From positions 1 to 8,424 of the forward strand of contig JAGIAF010000149.1 in NCBI GenBank assembly GCA_017745015.1: DNA of 8,424 nucleotides. Direction: 5' to 3'. The notes under the pieces are model-generated. The model was given only the letters and a program-made list of their open reading frames with translations, did not search any database and was not told the origin of the DNA. Positions within the stretch are counted from its first letter, which is position 1. Every line of letters begins with the position of its first letter. Position numbers and translations under genes: made by a program. This document shows, one piece after another, positions 6,403 through 8,424 of this stretch. This stretch comes from Bdellovibrio sp. (lineage in GTDB: Bacteria; Bdellovibrionota; Bdellovibrionia; Bdellovibrionales; Bdellovibrionaceae).

Positions 6403-7278
6403 ATGAGCTTTTTATTCAACGAATGGATCATGATTCCTCTTTTTGGTATCTGCGTGTTCTTGATCGTCATCCTATGGGCTGAGAAAGCTCTGGCGTGGCT
6501 TCACAAGCGCAGCTTAGGCCAACGTGAAGAAGTCGTAAAAATCATGCGACTGATGGGTATGGACGTTGAAGAAAAAAAGATCACCGTTTTAATTTTGCTG
6601 ATGAGCTTCGGTATCGGTGCTCTGGTATTCCTCGTATTCTGGCCAAATATTCTTATTGGAACTTTCTTTGGCGCCTCTATTACCATCGCCGGATGGCAGC
6701 TTCCATTATTGCTTGTGCGCATGATGTATGAAAAACGCTGCAGTCAATTCGTAGATCAAATGGTGGACGGTGTGACTATCATGGCAAATGGTATTAAAGC
6801 GGGATCCAATCCTCAAGAATCCATGAAGCGCGTGGTAGAGATCATGGGAAATCCCATCAGTCAGGAATTCTCGCAAGTCCTTTATCAAATGCAGGTGGGT
6901 GATAGTTTCGAGAGCGCGCTCAATGACTTGGGAAATCGCATCCCACGCCCTGATGTGCAGATGTTTGTAACGTCAATCAACATCTTAAAAGAAACCGGTG
7001 GTAACTTGGCCGAGACTTTCCAGACCATCGTCGTAGTGATTCGTGAGAGACAAAAGGTCGAGAAAAAAATTCAGGCATTAACGGCGCAAGGCCTCATGCA
7101 AGGTATCATCGTCACTTTAGTTCCATTCTTTTTGATGGCGGTATTTTTCGTCGTCGATCCTACGTTCATCAAACCCATGTTTACCACCACCCTTGGTCTA
7201 GTGTTGCTGTTCGCCATGCTGGCTCTGCAAATTATCGGTGGTGTCGTCATCAAAAAAGTTGTTACTATTAAAGTGTAG
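6403..7278 (+). CDS. tadB: TadB, Flp pilus inner-membrane platform protein
   Basis: The product is 291 residues with predicted membrane segments at about 9-27, 60-80, 82-104, 231-251 and 262-283, and a cytoplasmic GspF-type (T2SSF) domain between about 115 and 230. Family blocks visible are MANGIKAGSNPQESMKRVVE (127-146, the 'ALRAG.s..qal' element) and SINILKETGGNLAETFQTI (191-209). TadB-type proteins anchor the secretion ATPase in the inner membrane and pass motion to the pilin assembly site. The start is ATG 6403, three bases after the ATPase stop, with a purine-rich GGTGGG 7 bases upstream. The usual partner TadC, a second GspF-like protein, is not the next gene. TadB is preferred to TadC because it directly follows cpaF and because of its length and topology, but eyeballing does not fully separate the two. 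Confidence 0.88.
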   Translation: MSFLFNEWIMIPLFGICVFLIVILWAEKALAWLHKRSLGQREEVVKIMRLMGMDVEEKKITVLILLMSFGIGALVFLVFWPNILIGTFFGASITIAGWQLPLLLVRMMYEKRCSQFVDQMVDGVTIMANGIKAGSNPQESMKRVVEIMGNPISQEFSQVLYQMQVGDSFESALNDLGNRIPRPDVQMFVTSINILKETGGNLAETFQTIVVVIRERQKVEKKIQALTAQGLMQGIIVTLVPFFLMAVFFVVDPTFIKPMFTTTLGLVLLFAMLALQIIGGVVIKKVVTIKV

Positions 7279-7295
7279 TCTGTCAGTTTCAGGGA

Positions 7296-7300
7296 AGAGG
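7296..7300 (+). promoter_or_regulatory. Ribosome binding site AGAGG of the Rhs-like gene
   Basis: AGAGG, within the purine run AGGGAAGAGG, lies 8 bases before ATG 7309 in the 30-base gap after tadB. No terminator or clear promoter is seen in that gap, which supports co-transcription with the pilus genes. Confidence 0.5.
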
Positions 7301-7308
7301 TAGACATA

Positions 7309-8424
7309 ATGAAGAAGACTCTCTTGGCGTTGGCTGTTCTTATCACAGCACAAGCGCACGCGCTTGTGGACATGAAGAATGCCAACTACTCCAATACATG
7401 GATTGATATGGATGTACCAGGCACAGGGTACGATCTTAAGATTATCAGAACATACAACAGCCGTTCACTTTTCAACGGTATGTTTGGTTTTGGATGGTGT
7501 TCTGATTTCGAAACCAGCATGGAAATCAATGCTGAGGGAAATCTGAAGGTGAAAGAGTGCGGTGGCGGTCTTGAAGTGACTTACTCTCCTCGTGAGGTAA
7601 CTCGCAAAGACGTTGAGAACACAATCGCGCAAATCATCAACAAGATGAAAACTGAAAAGAAAGTTGGCGTGACTGAGGCTTATATCAATGGCCTTAAAAC
7701 TTCACTTCTTGAAGACGATAACGCGCGCTCTGAGCTTGCTCACAAGTACGGCATTGTAGTTCCCGTTAAGGAAGGCACAAAGTTCTACGCGAATGGTAAG
7801 GAAGTTGAAAATATCACTTTCAACAAAACTTACTATACGCGGACTCTTGCTGACGGCAGCAACCAGCGCTTCAGCCCACAAGGTAAGCTGACTCATATTT
7901 ACGATAAAAACGGCAATTACTTGAAGTTTGAATACGACAAAGACGTCGTCGCGAAAGTTGAAGACAATGCGGGTCGCCGCCTGAACTTCAAGTACTATCA
8001 AAACAAAAAAGTTAAATCGATCACTGGTCCAAATGGTTTGAATGTTGATTATAAGTTCGCAAACCTTGATGACCTTTCCTCTGTAAAGAATGCTTGGCAG
8101 AAGACTTATACTTACGAGTATGACGATCTTCACAACTTAACCAAAGCTAGCTGGCCAGATAAGACGTTTATCTCTATCAAATACGATAAGCAAAAAGACT
8201 GGGTGACGGCGTTTGCAGATCGTGACAAGTGCGTAGAGTCTTACAAGTACGAATTCTCACAGAACGATCCAAACAATCACTATTGGTCATCAGTTAAAAA
8301 AGTTTGCGGTAAAGAAGTAGTTGCAGATAATAAGTACGAGTTCTGGCATCAACAACGTCCAGATGGCCAATACTTCCTGCAACGTGTGATGACGACTGTA
8401 AATGGTAACGTGACAGATATCAGC
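7309..8424 (+). CDS. Exported Rhs/YD-repeat protein, N-terminal part (continues past window)
   Basis: A frame of 372 codons is open to the last base of the window. MKKTLLALAVLITAQAHA is a clean Sec signal peptide (cleavage after Ala18). IDMDVPGTGYDLKIIRTYNS and RSLFNGMFGFGW (residues 32-63) match the DUF6531-type start of Rhs proteins. YD-type repeats follow: LTHIYDKNGNYLKFEYD (194-210), VEDNAGRRLNFKYY (217-230), KSITGPNGLNVDYKF (236-250), and YTYEYDDLHNLTKASWPD (267-284) continuing to IKYD. Rhs repeats fold into large beta-shells that can enclose a toxin or act at the surface. Between the first block and the repeats lies a charged, helix-prone stretch (about 95-170) atypical of Rhs. Cys64, 84, 308 and 333 could form disulfides after export. 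The gene is 30 bases behind tadB without a visible terminator, so it is probably in the pilus operon. The C-terminus, and thus any toxin or anchor, is unseen. Confidence 0.85.
   Translation, partial: MKKTLLALAVLITAQAHALVDMKNANYSNTWIDMDVPGTGYDLKIIRTYNSRSLFNGMFGFGWCSDFETSMEINAEGNLKVKECGGGLEVTYSPREVTRKDVENTIAQIINKMKTEKKVGVTEAYINGLKTSLLEDDNARSELAHKYGIVVPVKEGTKFYANGKEVENITFNKTYYTRTLADGSNQRFSPQGKLTHIYDKNGNYLKFEYDKDVVAKVEDNAGRRLNFKYYQNKKVKSITGPNGLNVDYKFANLDDLSSVKNAWQKTYTYEYDDLHNLTKASWPDKTFISIKYDKQKDWVTAFADRDKCVESYKYEFSQNDPNNHYWSSVKKVCGKEVVADNKYEFWHQQRPDGQYFLQRVMTTVNGNVTDIS
7349..7368 (+). repeat. Near-perfect 20-base palindrome in the Rhs signal-peptide codons
   Basis: CACAAGCGC (7349-7357) and GCGCTTGTG (7360-7368) are perfect 9-base inverted arms around a 2-base spacer. 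As RNA they would give an 8-bp stem with a 4-base loop about 40 bases after the start codon. A translational-control hairpin or an operator are both possible, as is coincidence in codons for AQAHALV. Confidence 0.45.

Noticed and set aside
7279..7308. Terminator between tadB and the Rhs-like gene
   Set aside because: Only a weak CTG/CAG pairing is possible in the 30-base gap and no T-tract follows.
7702..8133. Minus-strand ORF of 143 codons with a hydrophobic N-terminus
   Set aside because: It lies wholly antisense to the Rhs-like gene, resembles no family I know, has no supporting context, and its composition is that of a reverse-strand shadow.

Overview
The window is a tightly packed, single-strand (+) block of the Tad/Flp (type IVb, 'tight adherence') pilus assembly operon. 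It is followed by the 5' part of a gene for an exported Rhs/YD-repeat protein. GC content looks moderate, Shine-Dalgarno (SD) sequences are strong, gene gaps are tiny, and the pilin-like and CpaB/CpaC/CpaF/TadB proteins have a deltaproteobacterial flavour. I infer a member of the Bdellovibrionota, most likely a Bdellovibrio-type predatory bacterium. That is an impression from protein style, not a database result.

Layout. Bases 3-191 hold the C-terminal part of a small Flp-like pilin, cut by the window edge almost exactly at its prepilin cleavage site. Then come three more prepilin-like genes (191-451, 459-1103, 1097-1591), each with a short basic leader, a Gly cleavage site and a hydrophobic helix, resembling TadE/TadF pseudopilins. 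Next are cpaB/rcpC (1599-2528, periplasmic SAF-domain protein), cpaC/rcpA (2573-4126, outer-membrane secretin) and a single 739-codon ORF that fuses a TadZ/CpaE-type MinD/ParA ATPase to a CpaF/TadA secretion ATPase (4180-6399, TTG start). tadB (6403-7278, inner-membrane platform) follows. The last gene (from 7309, open at the window end) encodes a signal-peptide-bearing Rhs/YD-repeat protein where tadC would commonly be found.

How they work together. By analogy with Tad systems, pilin and pseudopilins form the fibre and its initiating complex. TadB anchors the assembly in the inner membrane, the CpaF half powers polymerisation, the CpaE/TadZ half would position the machine, CpaB spans the periplasm, and CpaC forms the outer-membrane pore. 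All genes overlap or lie within about 55 bases of each other and I see no intrinsic terminator, so they are probably one transcription unit that includes the Rhs-like gene. Prepilin peptidase (TadV/CpaA), TadC, TadD and TadG are not in view.

The points most worth a second look are the CpaE-CpaF fusion, the secreted Rhs-like gene coupled to the pilus operon, and a hairpin that puts the secretin stop codon in its loop. I see no RNA genes, mobile elements, CRISPR arrays or gene-free stretches over 300 bases.
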